A model generated the notes under the pieces. The model was not told where the DNA came from. It made no database searches and saw nothing but the letters and a program-made list of their open reading frames with translations. From assembly GCF_029278605.1 (NCBI RefSeq), contig NZ_CP119574.1, positions 186,001-250,000 on the forward strand: 64,000 bases of DNA. The letters run 5' to 3'. The position numbers were made by a program, and so were the translations under genes. The stretch is from Cupriavidus sp. WKF15. Its GTDB lineage: Bacteria; Pseudomonadota; Gammaproteobacteria; Burkholderiales; Burkholderiaceae. Below are positions 1-8,829 of this stretch, piece by piece (the first letter of the stretch is position 1; every line of letters starts with the position of its first letter).

Positions 1-140
1 AACTGAAATCCTCCGGCGCGTGCTCGTGTCTTGCAGACATAAGGCATCAAATGCTAACTGAGTGGCGGCAGGAGCAAAGGCCCGCCTCCGCGGCACGCTT
101 ATTTTGAAATGTCCGCTTTTGACAAGGAGTTTCATCCGCC

Positions 141-584
141 ATGCAAAATGAAAAATTCACCTCGAAGATCACCTACTGGTTCGAACAATCCGTTTTGGTG
201 GCTGCTCAGATCCTGCTGATGGCGGTGATCCTAGCGATGGTCATCCAGCTTTGGGTCATGTTTTCCTCCGATCTCATCGAGCGTGTTCGCAGCATCGATA
301 CCGTTCCGGAACTCATGAAGTCGGTGCAGACGGCTTTTTCCGGTGTGCTACTCATCATTCTCGGGCTCGAGCTTATGGAAACGTTGCGCGTGTATTTCAA
401 ATCGCACCGCGTTCGGCTGGAAACCATCTTGGCCGTGGCCATCATTGCCATCGGCCGCCACGTGATCAATTTGGATATGGAGCACATGCCGGGCGTTTCC
501 CTCATCGGCGTTGCCGCGGTAGTGTTGGCGCTAACGGGCGGCTATTTTTTGCTCCGATACAAGGCGTCACCCTCTACGGATTGA
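141..584 (+). CDS. PsiE-like phosphate-starvation-inducible membrane protein
   Basis: The 147-residue protein has four hydrophobic stretches, at roughly residues 19-41, 64-86, 95-108 and 117-138. Between the first two lies a short acidic soluble loop. This layout and the residues around SVQTAFSGVLLIILGLEL match the PsiE family, small inner-membrane proteins of unknown biochemical role named for induction by phosphate starvation in enterobacteria. AAGGAG lies 11 bases before the ATG. The gene stands alone, and the glutathione S-transferase fragment begins immediately at its stop codon. No pho box was recognised upstream. The family call is good; a phosphate link here is only inferred from the name. 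Confidence 0.82.
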   Translation: MQNEKFTSKITYWFEQSVLVAAQILLMAVILAMVIQLWVMFSSDLIERVRSIDTVPELMKSVQTAFSGVLLIILGLELMETLRVYFKSHRVRLETILAVAIIAIGRHVINLDMEHMPGVSLIGVAAVVLALTGGYFLLRYKASPSTD

Positions 585-955
585 GGCCAGCGGTGCTTCA
601 CTCGATGTGGGAGCGACGCATGGAGGTCGAGGGATTTGCCGCAGTGATGGAAGGTGTGCGCAACGCTGCCGCGGGACTCAAGGGGCGAGCCATTTCGGGT
701 CCGCATGGGTACGAGCAGATTCCCGCACTCGTCGAGCGCAGCAAACAACGGGTTGCTAATTTCTATGACGACCTGGAAGCGCAATTGGGACACGCGGCAT
801 TTGTCGCGGGTGGCCACTTCTCCGCGGCTGATATCACCGCCCTCGCTACCGTCGACTTCGCGGCGAAAGCGCTTGCAATGCCTATGCCCGCGACGCATGT
901 CGCGGTCACGCGGTGGCATGAAGTCGTTTCCGCTCGTCCTAGCGCCACGGCGTAA
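585..955 (+). pseudogene. Glutathione S-transferase C-terminal fragment
   Basis: Frame 2 here encodes a typical C-terminal all-helical glutathione S-transferase domain. It opens with the MWERRMEVEGF element, continues through the QIPALVERSKQRV helix, and contains the FVAGGHFSAADITALATVDFA hallmark region. The thioredoxin-like N-terminal half, which carries the glutathione site, is absent. The frame is open further upstream only because it overlaps the psiE-like gene out of phase. There is no start codon with a ribosome site at the junction. The deletion point lies at the end of the psiE-like gene, so this is a decapitated gene, not a short functional one. Confidence 0.72.
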
Positions 956-1247
956 GTTCGGGGCCGAAGCAGCCTGAGGATACCCCAGCCGTCGGTCTAT
1001 GGCAGCCCCGAGCAAGCGAAACTTTCGAGGGGCGGGGAGGCAGAAAGGGCACGCATTCCATAGGCGGTTATCCGTACCAATCTGGCAGATGGACGAGTCT
1101 GGTCGGTCGGCAGGCGATACCCGCCGCGAAGCGGCTATCGTCTCTGATCGACCCCAAGCGGCCTTGCAGGTTTTCGCGACGGCTACGACTGCTATTGAGG
1201 AGCAACAGCCGCAGGCCCGTATGCGTGCCCCAGGATGTGGGCGCCGG

Positions 1248-2168
1248 TCATACCGCCGCGTCGTACTGATGGATCTGCGCCGCTAGTCGTTGCAGCAACC
1301 GGTTCGCCGCAGGCGAAAGCTGGCGGCCCACGCGCGTGATCAATTGAGCCTCCGGACTTTGGAGCAACCGGTTCTCGACTGGGATTGCCGTCAACTGGCC
1401 GGCTTCCAGCTCAGGGGCAACCGCGATCCGCGCAAGAAACGTGAAGCCGAGATTGTTGGTTATGAACTGCTTGAGCAAGGTGACCGAATTCGTTGTCAAC
1501 GCTGGCGTCAGTCTGACGCGGTCGAGCAGCATCGCGGCCTCCACCAGCCGCCGCGTGCCGTGCTCCGGATGCGTCAATGCCAGCGGATAAGGAAGCAAGT
1601 CCTCCAGCGTGACCGATCCGAACTTGCCGGCGAGCGGGAAATCCGGCGCAACGACCGCGTGCATCGGTTGACGAGATTCAGCGCGGCTGACGACCTTAGG
1701 GTCGGGCGACGGGTTGAACGCTAGCCCGATGTCAGCCTCGTCCTCGGCCACCCGACGCACCACTTCGTTGGTGCTGCACAGGTCAACTGTGAGCGAGATT
1801 TCCGGGTGGCTTTCGCGGAACTGCCGTATCGGGCCGCCGACCATCGTCGACGCAAAGCCCTCGCCCATGACGACAGTGACCTTGCCGCGGCGCAGTCCGC
1901 GCAATTCCTGGATTTTCGAAACGAGATCGGCCTGATGGGCGCGCTGCTGGGAAAAGTACTCGAGCAGCAGCGCGCCTGCCTCGGTTGGTTTGACGCCGCG
2001 CTTGTTACGCTCGACGAGCGGCGTGGCAAGTTCCTCCTCGAGCAGTGCGATCTGCCGACTCACGGCCGAGGGCGCGATGTCCAGGAAGTCGGCCGCGGCG
2101 CGCACCGTGCCACAGCGCACCGCTTCATACAGGTAACCAATACGGCTTTCGGTGTAGGGGGCTGGCAT
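1248..2168 (-). CDS. LysR-family transcriptional regulator
   Basis: The 306-residue protein has an N-terminal winged helix-turn-helix (residues about 5-64, with DIAPSAVSRQIALLEEEL as recognition region) and a LysR substrate-binding domain from about residue 90 to the end. The start was set at MPAPYTES because the helix-turn-helix begins right after it; the open frame extends 36 codons upstream without family similarity. It is the last gene of the minus-strand acyl-CoA cluster, 29 bases downstream of the OB-fold gene, so it may be co-transcribed with its targets. LysR proteins usually sense a pathway intermediate; the ligand here is unknown. Confidence 0.9.
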   Translation of the reverse strand: MPAPYTESRIGYLYEAVRCGTVRAAADFLDIAPSAVSRQIALLEEELATPLVERNKRGVKPTEAGALLLEYFSQQRAHQADLVSKIQELRGLRRGKVTVVMGEGFASTMVGGPIRQFRESHPEISLTVDLCSTNEVVRRVAEDEADIGLAFNPSPDPKVVSRAESRQPMHAVVAPDFPLAGKFGSVTLEDLLPYPLALTHPEHGTRRLVEAAMLLDRVRLTPALTTNSVTLLKQFITNNLGFTFLARIAVAPELEAGQLTAIPVENRLLQSPEAQLITRVGRQLSPAANRLLQRLAAQIHQYDAAV

Positions 2169-2197
2169 GCGGTCGTCCCAGACTGGCGTGTAGGCGC

Positions 2198-2635
2198 CTA
2201 CTCCGGTTGAAACATCAGTAGGTGCATGCCATCGTCTATCGGCAGCCAGTAGGGCACGACCTTCATGCCGATGCAAACCTCATGCAGTGAACACTTGACC
2301 AGGTTGGCAATCACATTGACGCCGACATCGAGAGTCACCGACGCGACCACATAGGGCTCGTGTCCACGAAAAGCTGTGGCGGCGCGCCGCACCACGGTCC
2401 ATGAGAAAACTTCGCCTCGACCCGAGACCTCGCGCCATTCAATGTCGGTCTTGCGGCCGGTGAAGATACTTGTTGGGCGCGGGTAATGCTGATACTTGCC
2501 GGTCGCACGGCAATACTGGATCACCAGCTTCTTCTCGCGTGTCGCCGTCCAGAATGGCTGCGTGAAGCTGGATGGCTGGATCGCGCGCTTGACACCAAAA
2601 GTATCATTGAGAAGATCGGGAGTAGCTGTTGCCAT
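2198..2635 (-). CDS. OB-fold protein of the DUF35 type, thiolase partner
   Basis: This 145-residue protein belongs to the Zn-ribbon/OB-fold family (DUF35) that pairs with SCP2-type thiolases and modulates acyl-CoA binding. An N-terminal helical hook is followed by the ribbon region and then the OB-fold (WREVSGRGEVFSWTVV, then VIANLVKC). The canonical ribbon carries two CxxC pairs; here only Cys42 remains (YCRATGKYQHYPRP), so zinc is probably not bound. It lies 18 bases after the thiolase gene on the same strand. The conserved gene pair supports a joint complex acting on a beta-ketoacyl- or hydroxyacyl-CoA. Confidence 0.85.
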   Translation of the reverse strand: MATATPDLLNDTFGVKRAIQPSSFTQPFWTATREKKLVIQYCRATGKYQHYPRPTSIFTGRKTDIEWREVSGRGEVFSWTVVRRAATAFRGHEPYVVASVTLDVGVNVIANLVKCSLHEVCIGMKVVPYWLPIDDGMHLLMFQPE

Positions 2636-2653
2636 TGTCGCCTCGCGTATTGA

Positions 2654-3826
2654 TCATGCGTTGGGAGCCAGGACCAGGGCGCTGCTCGTGCCCCAGTTGC
2701 GCGAGTAATTGATCCAGCCGATGCCACTCACCAGCGCATTGGCGGTATTCCTGACCTGACGCGCACCGCCCTCGCCCATCAACTGCCTCACTGCCTCGGT
2801 CAGGTTGTGCGAACAGCATGCCGCTTGCCCCGCCGAGATCTGGCCGCCGCCGGTATTCAACGGTAGATCACCATCGAAAGCAAAGTTCATTTCGCGGATG
2901 AACTGCACGCCCTGACCAGGCCCACAAAAGCCGAACGCCTCGAGCTGCAGCATGATCGCGATGATGAAATCGTCGTAGGGATGAAACGATGCAACATCCT
3001 TGAGCGCGAGTCCTGCCTGGGCGAGGGCGCGTTTGCCGCAAGCCTCGTGGCCACTGCGGGTAACATCGACGAAGTTCTCCCCGCCCAGGAAGTTGGTCCG
3101 CTCTCCGTAGCCGATCGGTGTGACGAACTTGTCGATGCCCTTTTCCCTGGCGCGTCGCCGGCTGGTCATCAGCAGGCCGGAAGCGGCGTCGCAGCGCATA
3201 ACGCAATCGAGCAGACGTATCGGGTCGGCGATCATGCGCGAGTTGAGGTAGTCATCGATAGTGATCGGCTTGCGCAGCTTCTCGCAGGCGTTCTCGTTCA
3301 ACACGGCATGGGCACGCTGGGTGACCGCGAGCTTGCCCAGCATCTCGTAGTCAAGTCCATACTGATGCTCGTAGCGCCTCGTCAGCAAGCCGAAAGCGTC
3401 GGGGGGGCCAAATACGCCGTACGGATCGGCCCACTCGCGGCGGAAGCTGCGGTCACCTCGGTTGTTTTCCGCCACGCCAGTATCGGCGAACAGCAGCAAG
3501 ACCGTGGTGCATAGGCCAGCATCGATCGCGGCCGCGGCACGTGCGACACTGCCGGTGGCTGAACAGCCGCCGATATGCACCTGGTCGCAGTAGTCGAGTT
3601 CCAGGCCGAGCTGGTCGGCCGTGACTTGTGCCCAGAAGCTCTCACCCGCCGCTGTCAGCCCGAACCCGGCCATGACCAGGCCGTCGATCTCGCCCTTCTC
3701 GAAGCCGCTGCGCTCGAGCAAGGCTTCGAGGACCTCGGCATCAAGCTCCCAGACGTCGCGGTCGCTTTTCTCCATGATCTTGGTTTCGGCGTAGGCGACG
3801 ATTGCCGAATCGCGTAGGCCGTTCAC
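2654..3826 (-). CDS. SCP2-type thiolase (acetyl-CoA acetyltransferase family)
   Basis: The 390-residue protein is a thiolase of the lipid-transfer-associated (SCP2/SCP-x) clade. Nucleophilic Cys88 sits in HIGGCSATGSVA. The C-terminal half carries SFHPYDDF and NTGGGQISAGQA. In classical degradative thiolases the latter position reads GHPxGATG; here it is GQA, a substitution common in the OB-fold-partnered clade. The expected reaction is thiolytic or retro-aldol cleavage of a CoA ester at the end of a side-chain degradation route. The start codon overlaps the stop of the hydratase gene in an ATGA arrangement, so translation is coupled. Confidence 0.88.
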   Translation of the reverse strand: MNGLRDSAIVAYAETKIMEKSDRDVWELDAEVLEALLERSGFEKGEIDGLVMAGFGLTAAGESFWAQVTADQLGLELDYCDQVHIGGCSATGSVARAAAAIDAGLCTTVLLLFADTGVAENNRGDRSFRREWADPYGVFGPPDAFGLLTRRYEHQYGLDYEMLGKLAVTQRAHAVLNENACEKLRKPITIDDYLNSRMIADPIRLLDCVMRCDAASGLLMTSRRRAREKGIDKFVTPIGYGERTNFLGGENFVDVTRSGHEACGKRALAQAGLALKDVASFHPYDDFIIAIMLQLEAFGFCGPGQGVQFIREMNFAFDGDLPLNTGGGQISAGQAACCSHNLTEAVRQLMGEGGARQVRNTANALVSGIGWINYSRNWGTSSALVLAPNA

Positions 3827-4614
3827 AGCGTCTCCCCCCCTCCCGGCGCCTTGATGGGCGCCGCTTTCTTGTTCAGGAACTCGCTCAGACGCGCGGTCGA
3901 TTCCGGGCTGAGGGTATATTCACTGACCAGCCGCTCGACGAAGATGCCATCGTCGTAAGACATATCCCGGATGCGCGGCAAGGCATTGGTGATGGCGAAA
4001 TTGGTCAGCGGCGCGTTGGCACAGATGCGCCGGGCCAATGTAACTGCCTTCTCCAGCGCCTGCCCCGTGGGCACCACATACTGCACCGCGTTGAAGCGCA
4101 GCGCCTCCTCGGCGTTCAGCACGCGTCCCGTCAACATCAAATCCGTCATGAGGGCGGTCCCGATCAGCCGGCTGATCCGCACCGAGCCGGCGCCGCCGAC
4201 GAAGATGCCACGCTGGCCTTCAGGCAGGGCGAAGAACGCCGTTTCGTCGGCGACCCGAATATGGGTGCTGGCCGCGGCCTCGAAGCCGCCACCGATGGTG
4301 GCGCCATGCAAGGCAGAGACGAAGGGTATCCTCCCCCGAGCGATCAGCTCAGTGTCGTAATTGCGGGGATACGGCAGTTTGTGGTCCTGGCCGCTTTCCC
4401 ACATCGACGCGGCGTAGGCGAGATCCAGCCCACCGCTGAAGCACTCCCCATGACCGAACAGCACGCCGCACCTGGCCTCTTCACCCGCGCGCATCACTGC
4501 CGCATGCAACTGCTTATGCAGTTCGTCGTTGAAGGCATTACGCTTGGCCGGGCGGTTGAGACCGATAATGGCAACGTCGCCATCGAGTTCATAACTCACT
4601 ACTTCCTGGCTCAT
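3823..4614 (-). CDS. Enoyl-CoA hydratase/isomerase
   Basis: The 263-residue crotonase-fold protein has the oxyanion-hole segment SALHGATIGGGFEAA and a second signature FALPEGQRGIFVGGAG. Both catalytic glutamate positions are occupied (about Glu112 and Glu132), so hydratase activity is plausible. The ATG at MSQEV was preferred over one nine codons upstream because AAGGAG lies six bases before it. Upstream is the acyl-CoA ligase, 48 bases away; downstream it overlaps the thiolase by four bases. Together they make the middle of a beta-oxidation-like operon. Confidence 0.9.
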   Translation of the reverse strand: MSQEVVSYELDGDVAIIGLNRPAKRNAFNDELHKQLHAAVMRAGEEARCGVLFGHGECFSGGLDLAYAASMWESGQDHKLPYPRNYDTELIARGRIPFVSALHGATIGGGFEAAASTHIRVADETAFFALPEGQRGIFVGGAGSVRISRLIGTALMTDLMLTGRVLNAEEALRFNAVQYVVPTGQALEKAVTLARRICANAPLTNFAITNALPRIRDMSYDDGIFVERLVSEYTLSPESTARLSEFLNKKAAPIKAPGGGETL

Positions 4615-4662
4615 TTCTTTCTCCTTCGATGTTTCGTTCATTTCACGAGGGCAACAGCCCGG

Positions 4663-6174
4663 TCATCCCTGCGCCACTGCATCGATGTGGGCGAGCAAAT
4701 TTCGTTTGAGCAACTTGCCGGTGTCAGTCATCGGCATGGAGGGCAGCACGCGAAACAGTGCCGGTTGCTTGTAGGGCGCTAGTTGCTCCCGCAGGTAGCC
4801 GCGCAGTGCTTGCTCATCGAAACCCATGCCGTCGCGAAGCTCGAGGAAGGCGATCACCCTCTCGTTGCCATCAGGCTCTCGCTGCCCAACGACCGCCGAG
4901 CGCTGTACGCTGGGATGCTGATTGAGCACCGCTTCCACTTCTGCCGGATACACATTGAAGCCGGAGCGGATGATGAGCTCCTTCAGTCGGCCGACGATGA
5001 ACAGCGCGCCGTCCTCCCCCAGCCGCCCAAGGTCACCGGTGGCATACCAGCCGCCGGGACGGAACGCCTGCCGGGTAGCCTCGGGATCTCGAAAGTAACC
5101 GGGCGTCAGATACGGCCCGGCGAGCCAGATCTCCCCGGTCTCTCCCGCCGCTACATCGCGATGATTGGTGTCCACGATGCGAATGGACATGCCTTCCAGG
5201 AGATAGCCTGCGGCGGTGTCCTGGCGCCGCACGTTGCTTGTGGTGGCGCAGCCGACCGGGGATTCCGAACTCGCGTAACCGTGGTGCAGCGGCAGGCCGA
5301 AACAAGCCTCCACGCGCTCTTTCAGCGCGATATCGAGCGGACTGCTTCCCGTGTAGATGTAGCGCAGATGCGGCGCTGATGGCCGGTCAATGCCATGCGT
5401 CTCGAGATGGGCAAGGAGGCGCGAATACAGCGCCGGCGGACCTTGCAACTGGCTGACCCGATGATGGGCGAGTGCGTCGAGCACATCGGCGGCAGAGAAA
5501 GTCTGCTGCAAGACCAATGTTGCGCCCGAAAGGAGCGAAGAGGCCAGCACAGCGGCGAGGCCAAAGATATGGGTCATCGGCACGAACAAGCACAGGCGAT
5601 CGTCGCGACCCAGGCCGCGCGATTTGCAGGAGACACGCGCGGCATGCAGCACGGCCGCGTGGGTCACCATGACGCCCTTTGGCCTTCCGGTGGTGCCGGA
5701 GGTGGAGATGATCGCCGCGACGCGTTCGGCTTCGCTACCTTGTTCGGCGACCGCTTCAAGGCGCACGTCGCTGTGCATGAGACCGTCGACCGTCGATGAC
5801 CGGGCTTGGTGCCGCCGGGCATGGGTCATCGCCGCCGCCGAGACTGCCGTGGTGAAGTAGACCACCCGCGCATCGACCAATTGCGCAAAGGCATCGACTT
5901 CACCGGCGGCCATGCGGGCATTGACTCCGCAGGACCACGCGCCGACGCGACTGCAAGCGAGCAGCAAGGCGATATGCTGAGTGCAGTTCTCCGTCACGAT
6001 GACCACCCGATCGCCGGGGCGCACGCCCAAGGCGAGCAGTTCCGTCTCCAGGGCGCTGGCCATCGCGCCGACCTCGGCATACGTCACAGTGCGATCGGGG
6101 AGATGGATGAACTCGCGGTCGGGCTCACTCGCGAGCCACGGCTCGAGGAGTTCGTGGATGCGGCTTGGATTCAT
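4663..6174 (-). CDS. AMP-dependent acyl-CoA synthetase (class I adenylate-forming ligase)
   Basis: The 503-residue enzyme activates a carboxylic acid with ATP and CoA. The phosphate-binding loop IISTSGTTGRPKG spans about residues 155-167, the YASSESPVGC region follows the acyl pocket, and the hinge-domain sequence GRLKELIIRSGFNVYPAE leads to the catalytic lysine near residue 487 (DTGKLLKR). The start at MNPSRIHE has GGAG six bases upstream; the longer open frame adds 30 residues without similarity. The gene sits between the acyl-CoA dehydrogenase and the hydratase and should supply their CoA thioester. Substrate length cannot be read from the sequence. Confidence 0.92.
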   Translation of the reverse strand: MNPSRIHELLEPWLASEPDREFIHLPDRTVTYAEVGAMASALETELLALGVRPGDRVVIVTENCTQHIALLLACSRVGAWSCGVNARMAAGEVDAFAQLVDARVVYFTTAVSAAAMTHARRHQARSSTVDGLMHSDVRLEAVAEQGSEAERVAAIISTSGTTGRPKGVMVTHAAVLHAARVSCKSRGLGRDDRLCLFVPMTHIFGLAAVLASSLLSGATLVLQQTFSAADVLDALAHHRVSQLQGPPALYSRLLAHLETHGIDRPSAPHLRYIYTGSSPLDIALKERVEACFGLPLHHGYASSESPVGCATTSNVRRQDTAAGYLLEGMSIRIVDTNHRDVAAGETGEIWLAGPYLTPGYFRDPEATRQAFRPGGWYATGDLGRLGEDGALFIVGRLKELIIRSGFNVYPAEVEAVLNQHPSVQRSAVVGQREPDGNERVIAFLELRDGMGFDEQALRGYLREQLAPYKQPALFRVLPSMPMTDTGKLLKRNLLAHIDAVAQG

Positions 6175-6250
6175 GGGTTCTCCAAAAGGAAACAGATTCG
6201 GGCGCGATGATTTGCCTGGATCGGCAATGCGCCTCGGCGCACCAGTGCCA

Positions 6251-7408
6251 TCAGCCGAACACATTCAATGCATGCCGGGCAATGGCGACCTTGAGAACGT
6301 CGGTCGGCCCATCGGTGACCAACATGCTGCGCTGATCACGCCAGAATTTCTCGATCGGCAGTTCGGTCGAGAGTCCGATACCGCCGTGGACTTGCATGCA
6401 TCGATCCGCAGCTTCAAAGGATTTGCTGTCACCGAAATTCTTCACCATGTAAGCTTCCGTGCGAATGTCCTCGCCGCGATCGTGTTTCCACGCTGCGTGC
6501 CTGACCATCAGTTCGAGCTGGTGCCACTCGAGGTAGGAATCGGCGATCAACCATTGCACGCCTTGCCGTTCAGCAAGCGGCTTGTCGAAGGTCACCCGCT
6601 CCTTCGCGTAGCTCGCGGCCAACTCGAGACAGCGCTCCATCACCCCGCAGGCCTTGGCGCCATGACGCACGCGAAGTACGGTGAGCACTTTCTGTGCGTG
6701 CCTGAAGCCTTCACCTTCGGCGCCGATGCGATTTTCCACCGGCACTCTGACATCGTCGAAGGCGATTTCCCAAGGCGTGTCGTCGACCAGCATCTTCTGT
6801 GCGCGCAGCAGTTTGACCCCGGGAGATTTCATGTCGACGATGAAGGCAGAGATCCCGCCGTGCGAGCCCTTTGTGCGGTCGGTCGCGGCCATCAATTGCG
6901 CATAATCGGCATCAGCCGCGCCGGTGATGAAGCGCTTGAAACCGTTGATTACGTAATGATCGCCGTCGCGCACGGCAGTGGTCTTCATGCCGCCGGGGTC
7001 AGAGCCCGCATCGGGCTCGGTCTGAGCAAAGCACCATTTCAATTCGCCGCGCAGTGTCGGCAAGAGAAAGCGCTCCTTTTGCGAGGCGTCGAGTTCATAA
7101 AGCACGGGGTACACCGTCGCGCCGAACGGATTGATCGCCCGTACCGGCAAGGCCACTGTGCGGGCGAGTTCCGACCACACGACGGTCTTGGCGAGCAGGC
7201 CGAAGCCCAGTCCGCCGTATTCGACGGGCACATCGAACTTGTCAAGTCCCAATTCTTTCCCGAACGCCTCGACGCGGGAGCGCAGTTCGGGAATCAGCTT
7301 GTCGTCCTTGCGAGCAGTGAGTTCGGCCGGAATGAGCTCCTGATTCACAAAGCGGCGCAGCGATTCCTTCAGCATGCGCAGTTCTTCCGGTAACGCAAAA
7401 TTCATCAT
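6251..7408 (-). CDS. Acyl-CoA dehydrogenase
   Basis: This FAD-dependent enzyme of about 385 residues introduces the alpha,beta double bond into an acyl-CoA. It shows the signature AQTEPDAGSDPGGMKTTAV in the beta-domain and, near the C-terminus, KNFGDSKSFEAADRCMQVHGGIGLSTELPIEKFWRD, quoted here only as a region. Four in-frame ATGs cluster at the start; the one at 7408 was chosen because GGAG lies five bases before it, with 7423 and 7429 as alternatives. It lies 76 bases upstream of the acyl-CoA ligase and about 90 bases downstream of the Bug receptor gene. Confidence 0.9.
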   Translation of the reverse strand: MMNFALPEELRMLKESLRRFVNQELIPAELTARKDDKLIPELRSRVEAFGKELGLDKFDVPVEYGGLGFGLLAKTVVWSELARTVALPVRAINPFGATVYPVLYELDASQKERFLLPTLRGELKWCFAQTEPDAGSDPGGMKTTAVRDGDHYVINGFKRFITGAADADYAQLMAATDRTKGSHGGISAFIVDMKSPGVKLLRAQKMLVDDTPWEIAFDDVRVPVENRIGAEGEGFRHAQKVLTVLRVRHGAKACGVMERCLELAASYAKERVTFDKPLAERQGVQWLIADSYLEWHQLELMVRHAAWKHDRGEDIRTEAYMVKNFGDSKSFEAADRCMQVHGGIGLSTELPIEKFWRDQRSMLVTDGPTDVLKVAIARHALNVFG

Positions 7409-7499
7409 ATCGTCTCCGTCCATACCCATTTCCTTTCAGCGCCGCTGCGTCGCACGCCGACGGCATATACGCGGCTGCCGTTGGCCGCGCTGGCAGCGC

Positions 7500-8582
7500 T
7501 CAGCGCGATGAATTCGACTGGACGTACTGGTTGAAGAAGGTCACCATCCCCGGCGGCAGGCTATTCAGTTCGGCAAGGATGCGCTCGCCGTCGGCACGAC
7601 GGACGAAATGTGCCGGCGCGAGCGCAGCCATTTCGTACTGCGCGATGAACTGCGGATCCTTCGCCATCCTTTCCACGGCGCTGCGCAGTTCAGCGACGGC
7701 AGCATCGGGGGCATTGGGCGGCATGAAGACCACCCGCGGCATGCGCGAGATCCTGTTCAGGAACTGCAGCGCTTCCCACTTCGTGCCGCTCGGATTCGCA
7801 TTGGCGCCGTGGATTTCGCGATAGACCTCCAGGAAGGTGGGCACATCGGGCAGGTTGGGACTGCGTCCGAGGTTGCCATCACCGCGTTCGTATTGGAAGA
7901 GCGGAATCGCGAGACCCTTGCCCACCAAATTGGGTTTGGCAAAGGAGTTGTAGCCGGGCAAGGAATTACTGACCAACTGGATGTCGCCTTGGATCATCGC
8001 CATTTCGGCCTCACGCGTCCCCTTGTAGCCGGGGATGATCCGGTATTTGGCGCCGAGCAGATCAAGGGCCAGACTCTGGCGCAACGCCGACCAGTCCGAA
8101 CCGTTCGAAAGCACGCCGGCGTGAAACGTATTGACTTTGGCAATGTCGGCAGGCTTGGCGATGCCCGGGGCGGTGTCACGCCGAATGTATAGCAGGTTGG
8201 TCTGCTCCATGCCGGCAATGAACTTGAGGTCATTGAATTGGACCCGCAAGTTCGGATGTTTCAATATCTGCTGCATCGGGTCCCAGGTAAAGAAGCCGAT
8301 GTTGAGGTTATTCGTCTCGGAGACGTCGCCGAGTTGGTTGACGGCGATCATGCCGCCGGCGCCGGCAACGTTGCGAACGACAACAGCGCTGGTGCCTTTC
8401 AGAAAGCGCGGCAGATGTTGCGCAAAAACGCGGCCCTCCAGGTCGGTGGGCCCGCCCACCGGAAAATTGACAATGACATTGACCACGCGGCCGGCGAATT
8501 CTTGCGCATGGGCAATACCCGTGCCAGCGCAGAGCATCGCCAAGACGCAGGCAACGCTGCCAAGCTTAGTCATCAGACGCAT
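7500..8582 (-). CDS. Bug-family (TTT) periplasmic solute receptor
   Basis: The 360-residue protein starts with a clear signal peptide (MRLMTKLGSVACVLAMLCAG, cleavage after AHA near residue 26). It continues with the family opening VVNVIVNFPVGGPTDLEGRVFA, the PGGxxD-like ligand loop of tripartite tricarboxylate transporter receptors. No tctA or tctB membrane genes are adjacent, as is usual for the many orphan Bug proteins of Burkholderiales. Its place in the acyl-CoA cluster suggests it captures the carboxylate substrate or one of its precursors. The 247 bases between it and the aldehyde dehydrogenase may contain a separate promoter. Confidence 0.9.
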   Translation of the reverse strand: MRLMTKLGSVACVLAMLCAGTGIAHAQEFAGRVVNVIVNFPVGGPTDLEGRVFAQHLPRFLKGTSAVVVRNVAGAGGMIAVNQLGDVSETNNLNIGFFTWDPMQQILKHPNLRVQFNDLKFIAGMEQTNLLYIRRDTAPGIAKPADIAKVNTFHAGVLSNGSDWSALRQSLALDLLGAKYRIIPGYKGTREAEMAMIQGDIQLVSNSLPGYNSFAKPNLVGKGLAIPLFQYERGDGNLGRSPNLPDVPTFLEVYREIHGANANPSGTKWEALQFLNRISRMPRVVFMPPNAPDAAVAELRSAVERMAKDPQFIAQYEMAALAPAHFVRRADGERILAELNSLPPGMVTFFNQYVQSNSSR

Positions 8583-8829
8583 TTTTCAAACCTCCTAATA
8601 GCCGACATGAAGTGAATCGCGACGTCCGTAGCACTCCGACTCGCACGACTAACCCCGTAACTTCTATATAGGTGCGAGAAGGATATAGCTTGACGTACTG
8701 ACTTTCTTCTAGGGATATCCATAAGTCCTACATAGGAGAAAGAGCGGTTCGTTTCGCGGCCCGATGGGGCGGTTGTACTCGATGCCATGCTGTTCCCGGT
8801 CGTGCGTGGGAGTGCATGGGTGAGCGATG

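Noticed and set aside
999..1286. 95-codon plus-strand open frame
   Set aside because: Arg/Ala-rich without hydrophobic core or motif, with no ribosome site; overlaps the end of the LysR gene.
3802..4782. 326-codon plus-strand open frame
   Set aside because: It is antisense to the hydratase gene, has no family character and is rich in Arg, Gln and His; it follows from the codon bias of the real minus-strand gene.
5981..7393. 470-codon plus-strand open frame
   Set aside because: Antisense to the acyl-CoA dehydrogenase and ligase genes, no motif, no ribosome site.
8640..8760. Short imperfect inverted repeats around TCCTACATAGGA before the Bug receptor gene
   Set aside because: Arms are only 5 bp, not matching any other site in the window; not distinguishable from chance.
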